Shown here: piece after piece, positions 7,229-16,673 of the stretch | Layout of the letters: each line of letters begins with the position of its first letter | How positions within the stretch are numbered: position 1 is the first letter of the stretch | Assembly (NCBI GenBank): GCA_020633465.1 | Contig: JACKDN010000013.1 | Span: 1 to 64,000, forward strand | Length of the DNA: 64,000 nt | Direction: 5' to 3' | Origin: Myxococcales bacterium | GTDB lineage: Bacteria; Myxococcota_A; Bradymonadia; UBA7976; UBA1532 | Position numbers and translations under genes: made by a program | The notes under the pieces: generated by a model | What the model saw: the letters and a program-made list of their open reading frames with translations, nothing else | Told to the model about the DNA's origin: nothing | Database searches by the model: none

Positions 7229-9709
7229 GTGTCCGACCGTTTGTCGTCCTGCTCTGCGGTGTGGTGGTTGGGGGTGTGTCTGGCGCTGGGCGCCGGCTGC
7301 GACGATGGCGGCGGGGCCGCGGAAGACGGTGGGCCGCGCCCCGACGGGGGCGTCGAGGCGGACGTGGGGCCGGACGCGGCGGCGGACGCGGCGCCGATGC
7401 CCCGGGTGGACGCGGCGCCGGACGCGGCGCGCGACGCCGGTGACGACGCCCCGCTGGACGCGGCCCCCGACGCGGCGCCGGACGCCGTCGTCGACGCTGG
7501 GCCTCGGGACGCGTTCGCGCCGCGCGAGGGGGCGCCGCCCAACGACGGCGTGTACGGGCTGGCCAACGGGTGCTTCGCGGTCGAGGGCTACGACGGCCGC
7601 GCTGTCGGCTGGCTGGGCGCGGACGGTCAGCAGTTCACGTTCGGCGAGGACGAGGCCGGCGCGTCGCGCTTCCTGCTGCGGGCGAGCGATCTGGGCACCT
7701 ACCTGCTGTACGACGCCGAGGGTCGGTACTTCGTGGCGGCCGAGGGTGACGGCGCCGGGCGCTTCACGCGGGCGGCGCAGCTCGAGTCGGACATCACGCT
7801 GCTCGACGACACCTTCGTCTCGCCGGCGGAGTGGATCGTCGAGGTGTCGAGCACGGACGACACGCGCTTTCAGCTTCGGCAGCGATCGTCGGGGCGCTAC
7901 CTGACGCTCGAGGGTACGACGCCCTTCGAGGTGGAGGCCGCGCACATCGCGTTCTTCCCGCGCGAAGACTGCGCGACGTTCCCCGAGCTGACGGTGGACG
8001 CGGTGGGCGTGCCCGAGGGGCGCGCCTGGCCGGACGGCGATCTGTACGGCATCGCCGAGGTGCACTCGCACATGTTCACCAACGCTGGCTTCGGCGGCGG
8101 CAACATCTTCCACGGCGCGCCCTTCCACCGCCTGGGCGTCGAGCACGCGCTGCCCGACTGCACGCCCTATCACGGCGAGGAGGGGCGCAGCGATCTGATC
8201 GGTCTGTTCTTCGACGGCGGCGATCTGGCGCCCGACGTGGCGGCGGTGCTGCCCGTGTTGCTGGCGGGTGAGGCCGATGAGTTCGTGCATCACACCGAGG
8301 GTTATCCGCTGTTCACGGAGTGGCCGAACCCGCGCCGGCGGGCGACGCACCAGGCGATGTACTATCGCTGGCTCGAGCGCGCGTGGCGCTCGGGGCTGCG
8401 GCTGGTGATCCAGCACGCCACGGGCAACTCGGTGCTGTGCGAGTTCGCGGTGGGCGTGGCCGACCGTCGCACGCGCTACAGCTGCAACGACATGGTGACC
8501 GTCGACAAGACCATCGAGGGCGTGCGCGCGCTGGAGCGTTACATCGACGCTCAGTGGGGCGGGCCGGGCGAAGGCTGGCTGCGGGTGGTCGAGACGCCGG
8601 CGCAGGCCCGCGAGGTGATCGCTCAGGGCAAGCTGGCCATCGTGCTGGGCATCGAGATCTCGAACCTGTTCGACTGCTTCCTGACGCCGCCGGAGGGCTT
8701 CGATCGGTGCACGGCGGACGACGTGCGCGCGGCGCTCGATCGCTACTACGACCTGGGCGTGCGCGTGGTGTTCCCGGTGCACAAGTTCGACAACGGCTTC
8801 GGGCCCGGCGACGGCGACGACGGTGTCATCGAGCTGGGCAACTTCGTCAACAGCGGCCTCTACAACAGTCAGGTGGAAGACTGCCCCTACGGCCAGCACA
8901 ACTTCGACAGCGGCGGGCTGACCTTCGCGGGGCTGAACCAGCCGCGGGAAGACTATCTGGCGCCGCCGATCGGTGACTTCGGCAACTTCGTGAACGATCC
9001 GATCGGCTCGCTGCGCCCCTTCTTCGGCTCCCTGCTGGGGGGCTCGCAGGAAGGCAACTTCTGTCAGAGCGCCGAGATGACCGAGCTGGGCGAGACGCTG
9101 CTGCTCGAGATGATGCAGCGCGGCATGATCCCGGACATCGCGCACCTGCCCCAACGCTCCACCGTGCGCGCGCTGGAGCTGCTGCAGGCCAACGACTACC
9201 CGGCGCTGTCGACGCACGGCAACACACACGACGGCATCCTGATGCGGCTGGGCGGGCTGACGCAGAACGGCTTCGCCGGGTGCGGCGACGCCGGCGCGCC
9301 GGGCCGCATGGTGCGAGGCATCGATCAGCGCTCGCGGGCCCGCGTCGAGGCCGGCGCCCACCCGGGCACGCCGCTGGGCTTCGACCTCAACGGGTTCGCG
9401 GGCGCGCGCGGCCCGCGCTTCGGCGAAGAGAGCCGCTGCGGCCCCGACCAGGCGAACCCGGTGGAGTATCCCTTCTTCTCGTACGACGGCGCGGTGGAGT
9501 TCTTGCCGCCGCAGCTGGGCGAGCGCGCGGTGGACTTCAACACCGAGGGCTTCCTGCACATCGGTCTGCTGCCGGAGCTGATCGAAGACGCGCGGCGCGA
9601 CGGCGCGACCGACGCCGAACTGGAGCCGGTGTTCCGCTCGGCCGAGACGGTGGTGCGCATGTGGGAGCGGGCCGAGGTGCGCGCGGCGGCGCTGCGCGGC
9701 CGGGAGTGA
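7229..9709 (+). CDS. Lipoprotein with M19 dipeptidase-like metal-hydrolase domain
   Basis: The 826-residue product starts at GTG 7229 (GGGGAG upstream). A lipoprotein signal ends at Cys24 in LGAGCDDGG, followed by about 85 residues of Asp/Ala linker. Residues about 110-260 look like a beta-trefoil/fascin-like module. The rest follows the membrane-dipeptidase (M19) order: HSH near 279, GIEIS near 475, LGVRVVFPVHKFDN near 510, DIAHLP near 637 and STHG near 661. These correspond to the metal-binding first motif, the bridging Glu and the two later His ligands. M19 normally has HxD first, so HSH is atypical and the substrate may not be a dipeptide. It probably acts at the cell surface or in the periplasm. 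Confidence 0.7.
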   Translation: MSDRLSSCSAVWWLGVCLALGAGCDDGGGAAEDGGPRPDGGVEADVGPDAAADAAPMPRVDAAPDAARDAGDDAPLDAAPDAAPDAVVDAGPRDAFAPREGAPPNDGVYGLANGCFAVEGYDGRAVGWLGADGQQFTFGEDEAGASRFLLRASDLGTYLLYDAEGRYFVAAEGDGAGRFTRAAQLESDITLLDDTFVSPAEWIVEVSSTDDTRFQLRQRSSGRYLTLEGTTPFEVEAAHIAFFPREDCATFPELTVDAVGVPEGRAWPDGDLYGIAEVHSHMFTNAGFGGGNIFHGAPFHRLGVEHALPDCTPYHGEEGRSDLIGLFFDGGDLAPDVAAVLPVLLAGEADEFVHHTEGYPLFTEWPNPRRRATHQAMYYRWLERAWRSGLRLVIQHATGNSVLCEFAVGVADRRTRYSCNDMVTVDKTIEGVRALERYIDAQWGGPGEGWLRVVETPAQAREVIAQGKLAIVLGIEISNLFDCFLTPPEGFDRCTADDVRAALDRYYDLGVRVVFPVHKFDNGFGPGDGDDGVIELGNFVNSGLYNSQVEDCPYGQHNFDSGGLTFAGLNQPREDYLAPPIGDFGNFVNDPIGSLRPFFGSLLGGSQEGNFCQSAEMTELGETLLLEMMQRGMIPDIAHLPQRSTVRALELLQANDYPALSTHGNTHDGILMRLGGLTQNGFAGCGDAGAPGRMVRGIDQRSRARVEAGAHPGTPLGFDLNGFAGARGPRFGEESRCGPDQANPVEYPFFSYDGAVEFLPPQLGERAVDFNTEGFLHIGLLPELIEDARRDGATDAELEPVFRSAETVVRMWERAEVRAAALRGRE

Positions 9710-9793
9710 CGGTCGCGCGGGCGCCGCGCGGGTCGGGGGCGGACGGGCGAGGCTGCGTCGGGTGACGCTGGGTCGAGGGCGACGCGGCGAGCG

Positions 9794-9822
9794 TTGTCCC
9801 GCCGGTGGGCCGGCGCTATCGT
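9794..9822 (+). promoter_or_regulatory. Sigma-70-type promoter for the MopE-repeat lipoprotein
   Basis: TTGTCC (9794-9799) and TATCGT (9817-9822) are separated by 17 bases, each four of six to consensus. The predicted start is near 9829, giving a leader of about 60 bases before ATG 9889. The -10 lies inside GCGCTATCGTGCG, a 13-mer found identically at 15710-15722. Confidence 0.5.
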
Positions 9823-9888
9823 GCGCGCTGGTGCAGATGAACTGGCCGGGTGGGCGCGGGCTCGCGGGCAAATCGAGGGGCAGGGCGA

Positions 9889-12800
9889 ATGACGGTTCGG
9901 TGGGCGTGCGTCTGCGCGCTTTTGTGGGCGTGGGGCTGCGACGACGCGGGGGACTCGGCGGACGGCTCGCCGCCGGGGGCCGACGGGGGCGTCGGCTCGG
10001 ATGGCGCGGTCGGCGACGTCGGGGGGGGCCGCGACGCCTCCGATCGAGCGGACGCGGCGCCCGGTGATGGCGGGCGGACGACCGACGCGGCGGCGCCCGT
10101 GGTGGACGGCGGCGGCGAGGACGCAGCGGCCGCCGACGCGGGGCCGCTGGAGGCTGGGCCGAACGACGCTGCACCCACCGATGCCGGCGAGAACGACGCG
10201 GGATCGACCGACGGTGGGTCGACGGACGCTGGACGGTCGGACGCCGGGCGCACGGACGCCGCACCCCTCGACGCGACCGCTCGTGACGCCTTGCCCCAGG
10301 ACGCCACGCCGGTGGACGTCGGCTCGGCGCCCCCGGACGCCGCGCCGCCCGACGCGGCGTGCGCACCCGCCGACGAGGTGTGCAACGGCGAGGACGACGA
10401 CTGCGACGGCATCGCGGACGAGGCGCTGGCGGCGGTCGGGCAGGCGTGCTCGGTGGGCGTCGGCGCGTGCCTGGCGGACGGCGAGGTGGTGTGCGGCGGC
10501 GCGGCGGGCCTCGGCTGCTCCGCCGTCGCGGGCGACGCGCGGGGAGAGACCTGCGACGGGGTCGACGAGGACTGCGACGGCGTGGTGGACGAGGACGTCC
10601 CGGGGCTGGGGCAGGTGTGCCGCGTCGGGGTGGGGGACTGTCAGGTCGACGGCGCGCTGATCTGCACCGGCGCGGCCGGCGTGCTGTGCGGCGCGCTGCC
10701 CGGCGACGCGTCGCCCGAGGTGTGCGACGACGCGGACAACGACTGCGATGGGCGCGTCGACGAGGGCTTCGACCTGGGCGCGGCCTGCACGGTCGGCGTG
10801 GGCGCCTGCGCGCAGCGCGGCGTGCGGGTGTGCGCGGGCGAGGGCGCCGGCTGCAGCGTCGCGCCGGGGGTCGCGTCGCCCGAGCGCTGCGACGCGCTGG
10901 ACAACGACTGTGACGGCGCGGCGGACGAGGGGCTGCGCGTCGGCCAACCCTGCGCCGTGGGCGTCGGGGCCTGCGCCGGGGCCGGGCTGATCGTCTGCGA
11001 TGGTGACGGCGCGGCGGTGTGTGACGCGGATCCGCCCGAGCCGATCGGCGAGCTGTGCAACGCGCAGGACGACGACTGCGACGGGCAGACCGACGAGGGG
11101 CTGGGCCTCGGCGACGCGTGCTCGGACGGCGTGGGCGCCTGCGCGCGCCCGGGGGCCCGGGTGTGCGCCGCCGATGGCACGGTGGCGTGCGACGCGGCGC
11201 CGGGCGCGCCCGCGGACGAACGCTGCAACGCGGTGGACGATGACTGCGATGGGCGCGTCGACGAGGGGTTCGGGCTCGGTGAGGTCTGCGCGGTGGGGGT
11301 CGGGGCGTGCGGCGCCCAGGGACGCGTGGTGTGTGACGCGGCGGGGGGCGTCGAGTGCGACGCGATCCCGGGGCTGCCGAGCGAGGAGCGCTGCGACGGC
11401 GTGGACGACGACTGCGATGGGCGCAGCGACGAAGGCTTCGATCTCGCGGGCCCCTGCGAGGTGGGCCGCGGGGCGTGCCGGCGGGCGGGCCAGCGGGTGT
11501 GCGACGCCGAGGGCGGCGGCGTGTGCGACGCGCAGCCGGGCGCGGCCGGGGCCGAGTCGTGCGACGGGCTGGACGACGACTGCGACGGCGTGACGGACGA
11601 GGGCTTCGGGCTGGGCGAGGCCTGCCGGCGCGGCCTCGGCGCGTGCGCCGCGGACGGCGTCGTGGTGTGCGATGGCGGCGGCGAGGCGGGCTGCACGGCG
11701 GCGCCGTCGGCGCCGGGCGACGAGACCTGCGACGGCGTCGACGACGACTGCGACGGCCTGACGGACGAGGGCTTCGGCCTCGGGGAGGCGTGCGCCGTGG
11801 GCATGGGCGCCTGCCGGCGCGAAGGTCGGGGCGTGTGCGCCGCGGGCGCGGGCGCGTGCGACGTCGCCGAGGGGTCGCCGGCGCCCGAGACGTGCAACGG
11901 CCTGGACGACGACTGCGACGGCGCGACGGACGAGGCGCTGCCGGCGGGGGCGGCCTGCGCGAGCGGGGCGCCGGGCGTGTGCGCGGCGGGCGTCGTCGTG
12001 TGCGACGCGGGCCAGGAGCGCTGCGAGAGCGCGGTGGCCCCCGGCGACGAGGCCGAACGCTGCGACGGGCTGGACAACGACTGCGACGGCACCGCCGACG
12101 AAGGATCGCTCTCGGTCGCGTGCTACGCGGGGCCGGCCGGCACGGAGGGGGTCGGTCGCTGCGTCGCGGGCGCCCGCGCCTGCGTCGACGGCGCCCTGGG
12201 CGTCTGCGAGGGCGCCATCGAGCCGACCGACGAGCGCTGCGATCGCGTCGACCAGGACTGCGACGGCGACGTGGACGAGGCCGCCTGCGCGCCCGACGCG
12301 CCCGCCTGCTTCAACGGAGGCGTCCTGGCGCAGGGCGGGTGCGACTGCGCCGGCACGGGCTACGACGGCGCCGCGTGCCAGGACGATCTCGACGCGTGCA
12401 CGGCGTCCCCGTGTGATCCCACCGCGCGCTGCCGCGACTTCGGCGGAGGCTTCGCGTGTGACTGTCCCGTCGGCACGACGCCCGACGGCGACGGCGCCTG
12501 CGTCTGTCTGGCGCCGTCCCAGAACTTCACGCTGCCGGAGGCGCTGACCGAGCTGCTCGCGGGCGAGAAGGGCATCGCGCTGGGTGATCTGGAGGGCGAC
12601 GGCGACGTGGATCTGGTGGTGTTCCGGACGTCGCTCGCGCGCGCCGAGACCTTCCGCAACGACGGGCAGGGGCGCCTGCTGCGCGATGGTCGCCCCTTCG
12701 TCAGCGACGACGAGGGCGGCGTCATCGAGGACGTCGACGGCGACGGCGACGGCGATCTGGTGGCCTTCACGCAGCACGTGGTGCGGGTGCGCCGGAACGA

Positions 12801-14577
12801 CGGCTTCGGCAACTTCGACGGGGGCACGGTGGCGGCGCGCCTGACCCCGCCGGTGCTGGGCTTCGAGCTGGCCGAGCTGGACGACGTGCCCGGTCGGGAC
12901 ATCGTGATCTACTCGGCGACCCGGATCGGGGTCGCGCTGCGCCGGGGCGACGCCTACACGGACGTCGTGCTGTTGAGCGAGGGGCCGACGCACACGGACG
13001 TGCAGGTGGGCGACGTCGATGGCGACGGCGTGCCCGACGTCCTGGCGGTCGATCCGGACAACGAGCAGACGAGGGCGTACATCGGCGACGGCCTCGGGGG
13101 CTTCGCGCCGGGCGCGGCGCTGGCGCAGACCGGGGACGCCACCGCGGTCCGCGTCGCGGAGATCACCGGGGACGCGCACGTCGACCTGCTGGCCTTCGGG
13201 GCCGAGGTGACGCGCTTCGCTGGCCTGGGAGGCGGGGCCTTCGACGGCGGCGTGACGCTGCTGGATGGGTACGTCTTCGAGCCGGCCCTGGGTGACGTCG
13301 ACGGCGACGGGCGGCCCGAGGTGTTGGGGCGCCGCGCCGCGGGGCCGACGGACGATCTGGTCTTGCTGCGGCTGGGCGCCGCGCCGACCTCGACGGACGT
13401 GGCGCAGTTGCCGTCGCGTCTGCAGACGCTGCGCCTGATCGATCTCGACGTCGACGGCCGCGCCGACGCGCTGTACGTCACCCGCGACACCATCGCGTGG
13501 CTGCGCAGCGCGGGGGGCGCGCCGACCGGGCCCGCGCAGCCGTGGATTCCGATGACCAACGGGCATCACGACTTCGCGTTCGTCGATCTGGACGGCGATC
13601 CGCGGCCCGACCTGATCACGACGCGGGGGGACGGCTGCGCGCTCGAGGTGTTCCGCAACCTCGAGTCGGGCCTCGTGTCGGTGGCCGCCGAGGCGCCGGG
13701 CGATCCGCTGGCGGCGTGCACGCTGGCGCGCGGCGACGTCGACGGCGACGGCGTCGACGACACGCTGGTCGCCGGCCGCGCGGCCTGGTGGGTGCGCGGG
13801 CGGCCGGACGGCGGCCTCGACGCGCGGGCGCCCATCGTCGATCTGGCGCGCACGGCGCGGCTGGTCGAGATGGCGGATCTCGACGGCGATCTCGATCAGG
13901 ACTTCGTCTTCGTGTTCGTGCCGTGGGGCGAGCTCATCGTCGCGTTCGGTGACGGCGCGGGGGGCATCGAGCGGGTCGTGGAGGATCAGCTGCTGCTGGG
14001 CGGCGAGCCCGTGCTGTTGGCCGATCTCGAGCTGGTCGACGTCGACGGGGACGGGGCCGCCGACCTGCTGTGGACGTCGTCGGCGACGGGGACGGTGGGC
14101 TGGGCGCCGAACGACGGGGGCACCTTCGGCGCGATGGTGGTCATCGACGCGGCGGTGCCCGGCGCGCGCGCCGCGGAGGCGGCGGACTTCGACGGCGACG
14201 GGACGATCGATCTGGCGGTGCTGGCGGGCGGCGGGCAGTCGCTGCGCATGTACGCCGGCCAGGCCGCGGGGGTCTGGGCGCCGCCGACGCTCGCGGCGTT
14301 GCCCCAGCCCTACACCCGGCTGAGCCTCGGTGAGTTCAGCGGCGACGGGTCGCCCGATCTGCTGGCCGCGTACGGCAGCGGCGTCGCGGGCCTCGAGAAC
14401 CTGGGTGGGCTGGCGTTCCGACACCACGGGGGGCTGTTCGTGGGCCGCTCCCCGGTGCGCGTGCGGACGGCCGACTGGGACGCCGACGGGGACATCGACG
14501 TCGTGGTCGGTGGCGACGGGACGGCGCCGCTGATCCGCTGGAGCGCCAGCCGCGCGGTCTGCCCGGCTGCGCCCTGA
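9889..14577 (+). CDS. Surface lipoprotein with MopE, EGF-like and FG-GAP repeats
   Basis: The 1562-residue product has a short signal ending in LLWAWGC (Cys17) and an Asp/Ala linker to about residue 155. Residues about 160-800 hold twelve Cys-rich repeats of the form E.C(D/N)G.DDDCDG..DE, the MopE/Plasmodium-type repeat of Myxococcota surface proteins. Residues about 805-870 form an EGF-like Cys module (ACFNGG ... CDCPVG). The remainder has about a dozen FG-GAP/VCBS units such as DVDGDGVPDVL, which normally build a calcium-binding beta-propeller as in integrins. No catalytic site is visible. A structural or adhesive surface role is inferred. ATG 9889 is preceded by GGGGCAGGG. Confidence 0.85.
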   Translation: MTVRWACVCALLWAWGCDDAGDSADGSPPGADGGVGSDGAVGDVGGGRDASDRADAAPGDGGRTTDAAAPVVDGGGEDAAAADAGPLEAGPNDAAPTDAGENDAGSTDGGSTDAGRSDAGRTDAAPLDATARDALPQDATPVDVGSAPPDAAPPDAACAPADEVCNGEDDDCDGIADEALAAVGQACSVGVGACLADGEVVCGGAAGLGCSAVAGDARGETCDGVDEDCDGVVDEDVPGLGQVCRVGVGDCQVDGALICTGAAGVLCGALPGDASPEVCDDADNDCDGRVDEGFDLGAACTVGVGACAQRGVRVCAGEGAGCSVAPGVASPERCDALDNDCDGAADEGLRVGQPCAVGVGACAGAGLIVCDGDGAAVCDADPPEPIGELCNAQDDDCDGQTDEGLGLGDACSDGVGACARPGARVCAADGTVACDAAPGAPADERCNAVDDDCDGRVDEGFGLGEVCAVGVGACGAQGRVVCDAAGGVECDAIPGLPSEERCDGVDDDCDGRSDEGFDLAGPCEVGRGACRRAGQRVCDAEGGGVCDAQPGAAGAESCDGLDDDCDGVTDEGFGLGEACRRGLGACAADGVVVCDGGGEAGCTAAPSAPGDETCDGVDDDCDGLTDEGFGLGEACAVGMGACRREGRGVCAAGAGACDVAEGSPAPETCNGLDDDCDGATDEALPAGAACASGAPGVCAAGVVVCDAGQERCESAVAPGDEAERCDGLDNDCDGTADEGSLSVACYAGPAGTEGVGRCVAGARACVDGALGVCEGAIEPTDERCDRVDQDCDGDVDEAACAPDAPACFNGGVLAQGGCDCAGTGYDGAACQDDLDACTASPCDPTARCRDFGGGFACDCPVGTTPDGDGACVCLAPSQNFTLPEALTELLAGEKGIALGDLEGDGDVDLVVFRTSLARAETFRNDGQGRLLRDGRPFVSDDEGGVIEDVDGDGDGDLVAFTQHVVRVRRNDGFGNFDGGTVAARLTPPVLGFELAELDDVPGRDIVIYSATRIGVALRRGDAYTDVVLLSEGPTHTDVQVGDVDGDGVPDVLAVDPDNEQTRAYIGDGLGGFAPGAALAQTGDATAVRVAEITGDAHVDLLAFGAEVTRFAGLGGGAFDGGVTLLDGYVFEPALGDVDGDGRPEVLGRRAAGPTDDLVLLRLGAAPTSTDVAQLPSRLQTLRLIDLDVDGRADALYVTRDTIAWLRSAGGAPTGPAQPWIPMTNGHHDFAFVDLDGDPRPDLITTRGDGCALEVFRNLESGLVSVAAEAPGDPLAACTLARGDVDGDGVDDTLVAGRAAWWVRGRPDGGLDARAPIVDLARTARLVEMADLDGDLDQDFVFVFVPWGELIVAFGDGAGGIERVVEDQLLLGGEPVLLADLELVDVDGDGAADLLWTSSATGTVGWAPNDGGTFGAMVVIDAAVPGARAAEAADFDGDGTIDLAVLAGGGQSLRMYAGQAAGVWAPPTLAALPQPYTRLSLGEFSGDGSPDLLAAYGSGVAGLENLGGLAFRHHGGLFVGRSPVRVRTADWDADGDIDVVVGGDGTAPLIRWSASRAVCPAAP

Positions 14578-14578
14578 G

Positions 14579-14604
14579 CGGGTCGGCCGAGAGGGCCCGG
14601 CCCG
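14579..14604. terminator. Hairpin between convergent genes
   Basis: CGGGTCGG (14579-14586) pairs with CCGGCCCG (14597-14604) to give an 8-bp stem with one G-U pair and a 10-base loop. It lies directly between the convergent stops at 14577 and 14618. There is no U-tract, so termination function is inferred only from position. Confidence 0.35.
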
Positions 14605-14617
14605 CCGCCGGCGCCCT

Positions 14618-15565
14618 TCAGGCGGCCTGGGGGCGCTGCATCAGCTTGAGGCCCACGCGGCGCATCGTCGCGGCGACGGGATCGTCGCCGTCGCGGCCGT
14701 CGAGGCGGCGCATCGCCCGGAGGTAGGCGGGGGTGTAGCGCAGGCCGGCGGGCAGGCGGCGTGTGCCGTGGCGGAGGGCGGTCATCGAGGCGCGGAAGAC
14801 GGCGCGCTCGGCGACGCCGAAGGGCAGCCCGAAGGCGTCGCGCAGGTGCGGCGGCAGCAGGCCGGCGGTGAGGATGCGCATCCAGCGGAAGACGGGGGCC
14901 GCGGCGGGCCGAGGCGGGCTGAGGATGTGGTCGGCGATGCGGCGGGCGGCGTCGCCGACGGCGAGCGTTCGCGTGGTCATCTCGTCGACGTAGGCGCGGA
15001 ACGACGCCCAGTCCCGCGGCACCATCGAGGGCGGGACGCCGAACAGGCGGGCGAAGCGGCGGGCCTCGACGAGGTAACGGGTCCGCTCGTCCTCGGTCAG
15101 CGGGCGGACGACGCGCTGGAAGATGTCGGTGGAGCCGTCCCACAGCGTCGCGGCGACCCACAGCAGGGCGGCCGGATCGTTGGCGCGGTAGGGATCGCCC
15201 CGGCGGAAGCGGCCGACGTCGGCGTCGAGTGTGCCCCCGATGCGCGCGTGGACGCCGTGCAGCCGGCGCGCGAGGCGGAGCGCGTCGTCGCGGCCGCCGA
15301 AGGTCATCGCGTACATGCCGTGCAGCGTGCGGCGGAAGCGGGCGGCGAGATCGTCGAAGGCGGTCGAGTGCTGCACGACCGCGTCGGCCACGAAGGGGTG
15401 CGCGATCTGCAGCAGCGCGGCGCGGCCGCCGGCCAGCAGGACCAGGGATTCGCGGCCGACGGTCCAGAGGACGGACTGGGGGCCGAACACGCCGGCGATG
15501 GGATCGGCGTCGGCGAGCGGGGCCAGGCGAGCCTCGAAGGCGGCGCGGGTGACCGGTGAGTCCAT
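14618..15565 (-). CDS. MpaB-type oxygenase (DUF2236 family)
   Basis: The 315-residue product matches the oxygenase-MpaB (DUF2236) family, which includes the haem-dependent latex-clearing protein Lcp and fungal MpaB. Visible family patterns are the VFGPQSVLWTVGRESLVLLAGGRAALLQIAHP stretch near residues 25-55 (conserved His), HGVHARIGG near 95, YRANDPAALLWVAATLWD near 120 and ADHILSPP near 220. The substrate cannot be told from sequence; characterised relatives cleave C=C bonds or are uncharacterised. The start at 15565 is chosen because GGAG lies 9 bases upstream and the conserved part begins just after it. It is a single gene, divergent from the DUF1801 gene. Confidence 0.85.
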   Translation of the reverse strand: MDSPVTRAAFEARLAPLADADPIAGVFGPQSVLWTVGRESLVLLAGGRAALLQIAHPFVADAVVQHSTAFDDLAARFRRTLHGMYAMTFGGRDDALRLARRLHGVHARIGGTLDADVGRFRRGDPYRANDPAALLWVAATLWDGSTDIFQRVVRPLTEDERTRYLVEARRFARLFGVPPSMVPRDWASFRAYVDEMTTRTLAVGDAARRIADHILSPPRPAAAPVFRWMRILTAGLLPPHLRDAFGLPFGVAERAVFRASMTALRHGTRRLPAGLRYTPAYLRAMRRLDGRDGDDPVAATMRRVGLKLMQRPQAA

Positions 15566-15709
15566 GGGTGCATGCTCCGCCGCGCTGGCACGCGAACACA
15601 AGGGGGGCGCGCGCGAGACGCGGAAGGCCGGGGCCGCCCGTGCGCCGGAGCGGGGAGGCGGGCCGGCCGGCGGTCAGCCCGGGAGCCGCGCCGCGCGGCC
15701 GCCCAAACT

Positions 15710-15722
15710 GCGCTATCGTGCG
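15710..15722 (+). promoter_or_regulatory. Candidate -10 region of the DUF1801 gene
   Basis: GCGCTATCGTGCG contains the -10-like TATCGT (15714-15719), 28 bases before ATG 15748. No good -35 is visible at 16-18 bases. The same 13-mer precedes the lipoprotein gene at 9889. Confidence 0.35.
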
Positions 15723-15747
15723 GACACCGTTCGCGAGGGAGGTGCCC

Positions 15748-16104
15748 ATGCCGGCGAAGTTGCAGTCGATCGACGCGTACCTGGCCGGCGTGCCGGCCGA
15801 CGAGCGGGCGGCGCTGCAGCGCCTGCGGGCGGTGATCCGCGCCACCGTGCCTCAGGCCCAGGAGTGCATCAGCTACGGCGTGCCGGCCTTCAAGCAGGGC
15901 CGCGTGCTCGTGGGCTTCGGCGCCACCGCGCGGCACTGCGCGTTGTACCTGTTCAGCGGCGAGACGGTGGCGGCCCACGCCGACGAGCTCGCCGGCTACG
16001 ACACGAGCAAGGGCACCATCCGCTTCCGCGCCAACGCGCCCCTGCCCGAGGATCTCGTGCGCCGCCTGGTGCTGGCCCGCGTCGCCGAGAACGAGGCGCG
16101 CTGA
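15748..16104 (+). CDS. DUF1801 (YdhG/iron-chaperone-like) protein
   Basis: The 118-residue product matches the DUF1801 family: the N-terminal SIDAYLAGVPADERAALQRLR helix, the ECISYGVPAFK motif near residue 40, and LYLFSGE ... DTSKGTIRF in the second half. This is the typical complete length. Members include YdhG and proteins compared with frataxin-like iron chaperones, but biochemical roles are mostly unproven. It is cytosolic, with no signal peptide. ATG 15748 is selected over upstream codons because GAGGGAGG lies 5-6 bases before it. It ends 2 bases from the stop of the convergent GMC operon. Confidence 0.9.
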   Translation: MPAKLQSIDAYLAGVPADERAALQRLRAVIRATVPQAQECISYGVPAFKQGRVLVGFGATARHCALYLFSGETVAAHADELAGYDTSKGTIRFRANAPLPEDLVRRLVLARVAENEAR

Positions 16105-16106
16105 CG

Positions 16107-16673
16107 TCAGCGCGGGGGCGGGACCACCTGGTCGAGCGGGCCCTCGTCGCGCAGGGCCCAGTAGAGCGGGAAGGGCAGCATCCACGGCCCCACCGCGAAC
16201 ACCTCCCAGCCGAGCAGCAGGCGCTGGCTGCCCTCGTTGACCGCCACCAGCGGCGTGCGTCCGAAGCGGGCGACGTCGAAGAAGGTGTTGCGGCCGGCGC
16301 CGTAGTCGAGAAAGTGCGCCCCGCGCCAACCCTTCGGAAAACAAGCGCATTCGGCTGATCGGACGCGGTAGTGACCGAAGGTGATCGGGCGCCCGCGGCG
16401 GTCGGTGAGGGGCTCGCGCGGGCCGTCGACGCCCAGCTGCTTCATCTTCACGTTCCAGCCGCGCACCTCGCCGGTGGCCTCGTCGCGGTGGAAGGTCTTC
16501 CGGAAGGTGTGCCACAGCAGCTTGCGGGCGAAGTCGGGCAGGCTGAGGTCGACGCCGAGGTACATGCGGCCGGCCAGCGCGTCGGGGTCGAGCGGGTGGC
16601 CGCGCTCCATCACGCCGTGCAAGGCGTGGCGGTCCATGGCCATGAGGTCGGACAGGGTCAGCGGGGTGCTCAT
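16107..16673 (-). CDS. Conserved protein of unknown function, last gene of GMC operon
   Basis: The 188-residue product has no signal peptide and is rich in aromatic residues. Segments such as ARKLLWHTFRKTFHRD, HFLDYGAGRNTFFDVARFG and PFPLYWALRDEGPLDQV suggest a compact globular protein, possibly lipid- or steroid-associated, but no catalytic motif is recognised. It is translationally coupled to the GMC oxidoreductase (ATGA overlap at 16670-16673), so it probably acts on the same pathway, for example on the oxidised product. I cannot assign a family. Confidence 0.7.
   Translation of the reverse strand: MSTPLTLSDLMAMDRHALHGVMERGHPLDPDALAGRMYLGVDLSLPDFARKLLWHTFRKTFHRDEATGEVRGWNVKMKQLGVDGPREPLTDRRGRPITFGHYRVRSAECACFPKGWRGAHFLDYGAGRNTFFDVARFGRTPLVAVNEGSQRLLLGWEVFAVGPWMLPFPLYWALRDEGPLDQVVPPPR

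Noticed and set aside
7196..10366. Leftward open frame of over 1000 codons
   Set aside because: It is antisense to two lipoprotein genes with clear signals and domains; the translation is Arg/His/Ala-rich and featureless.
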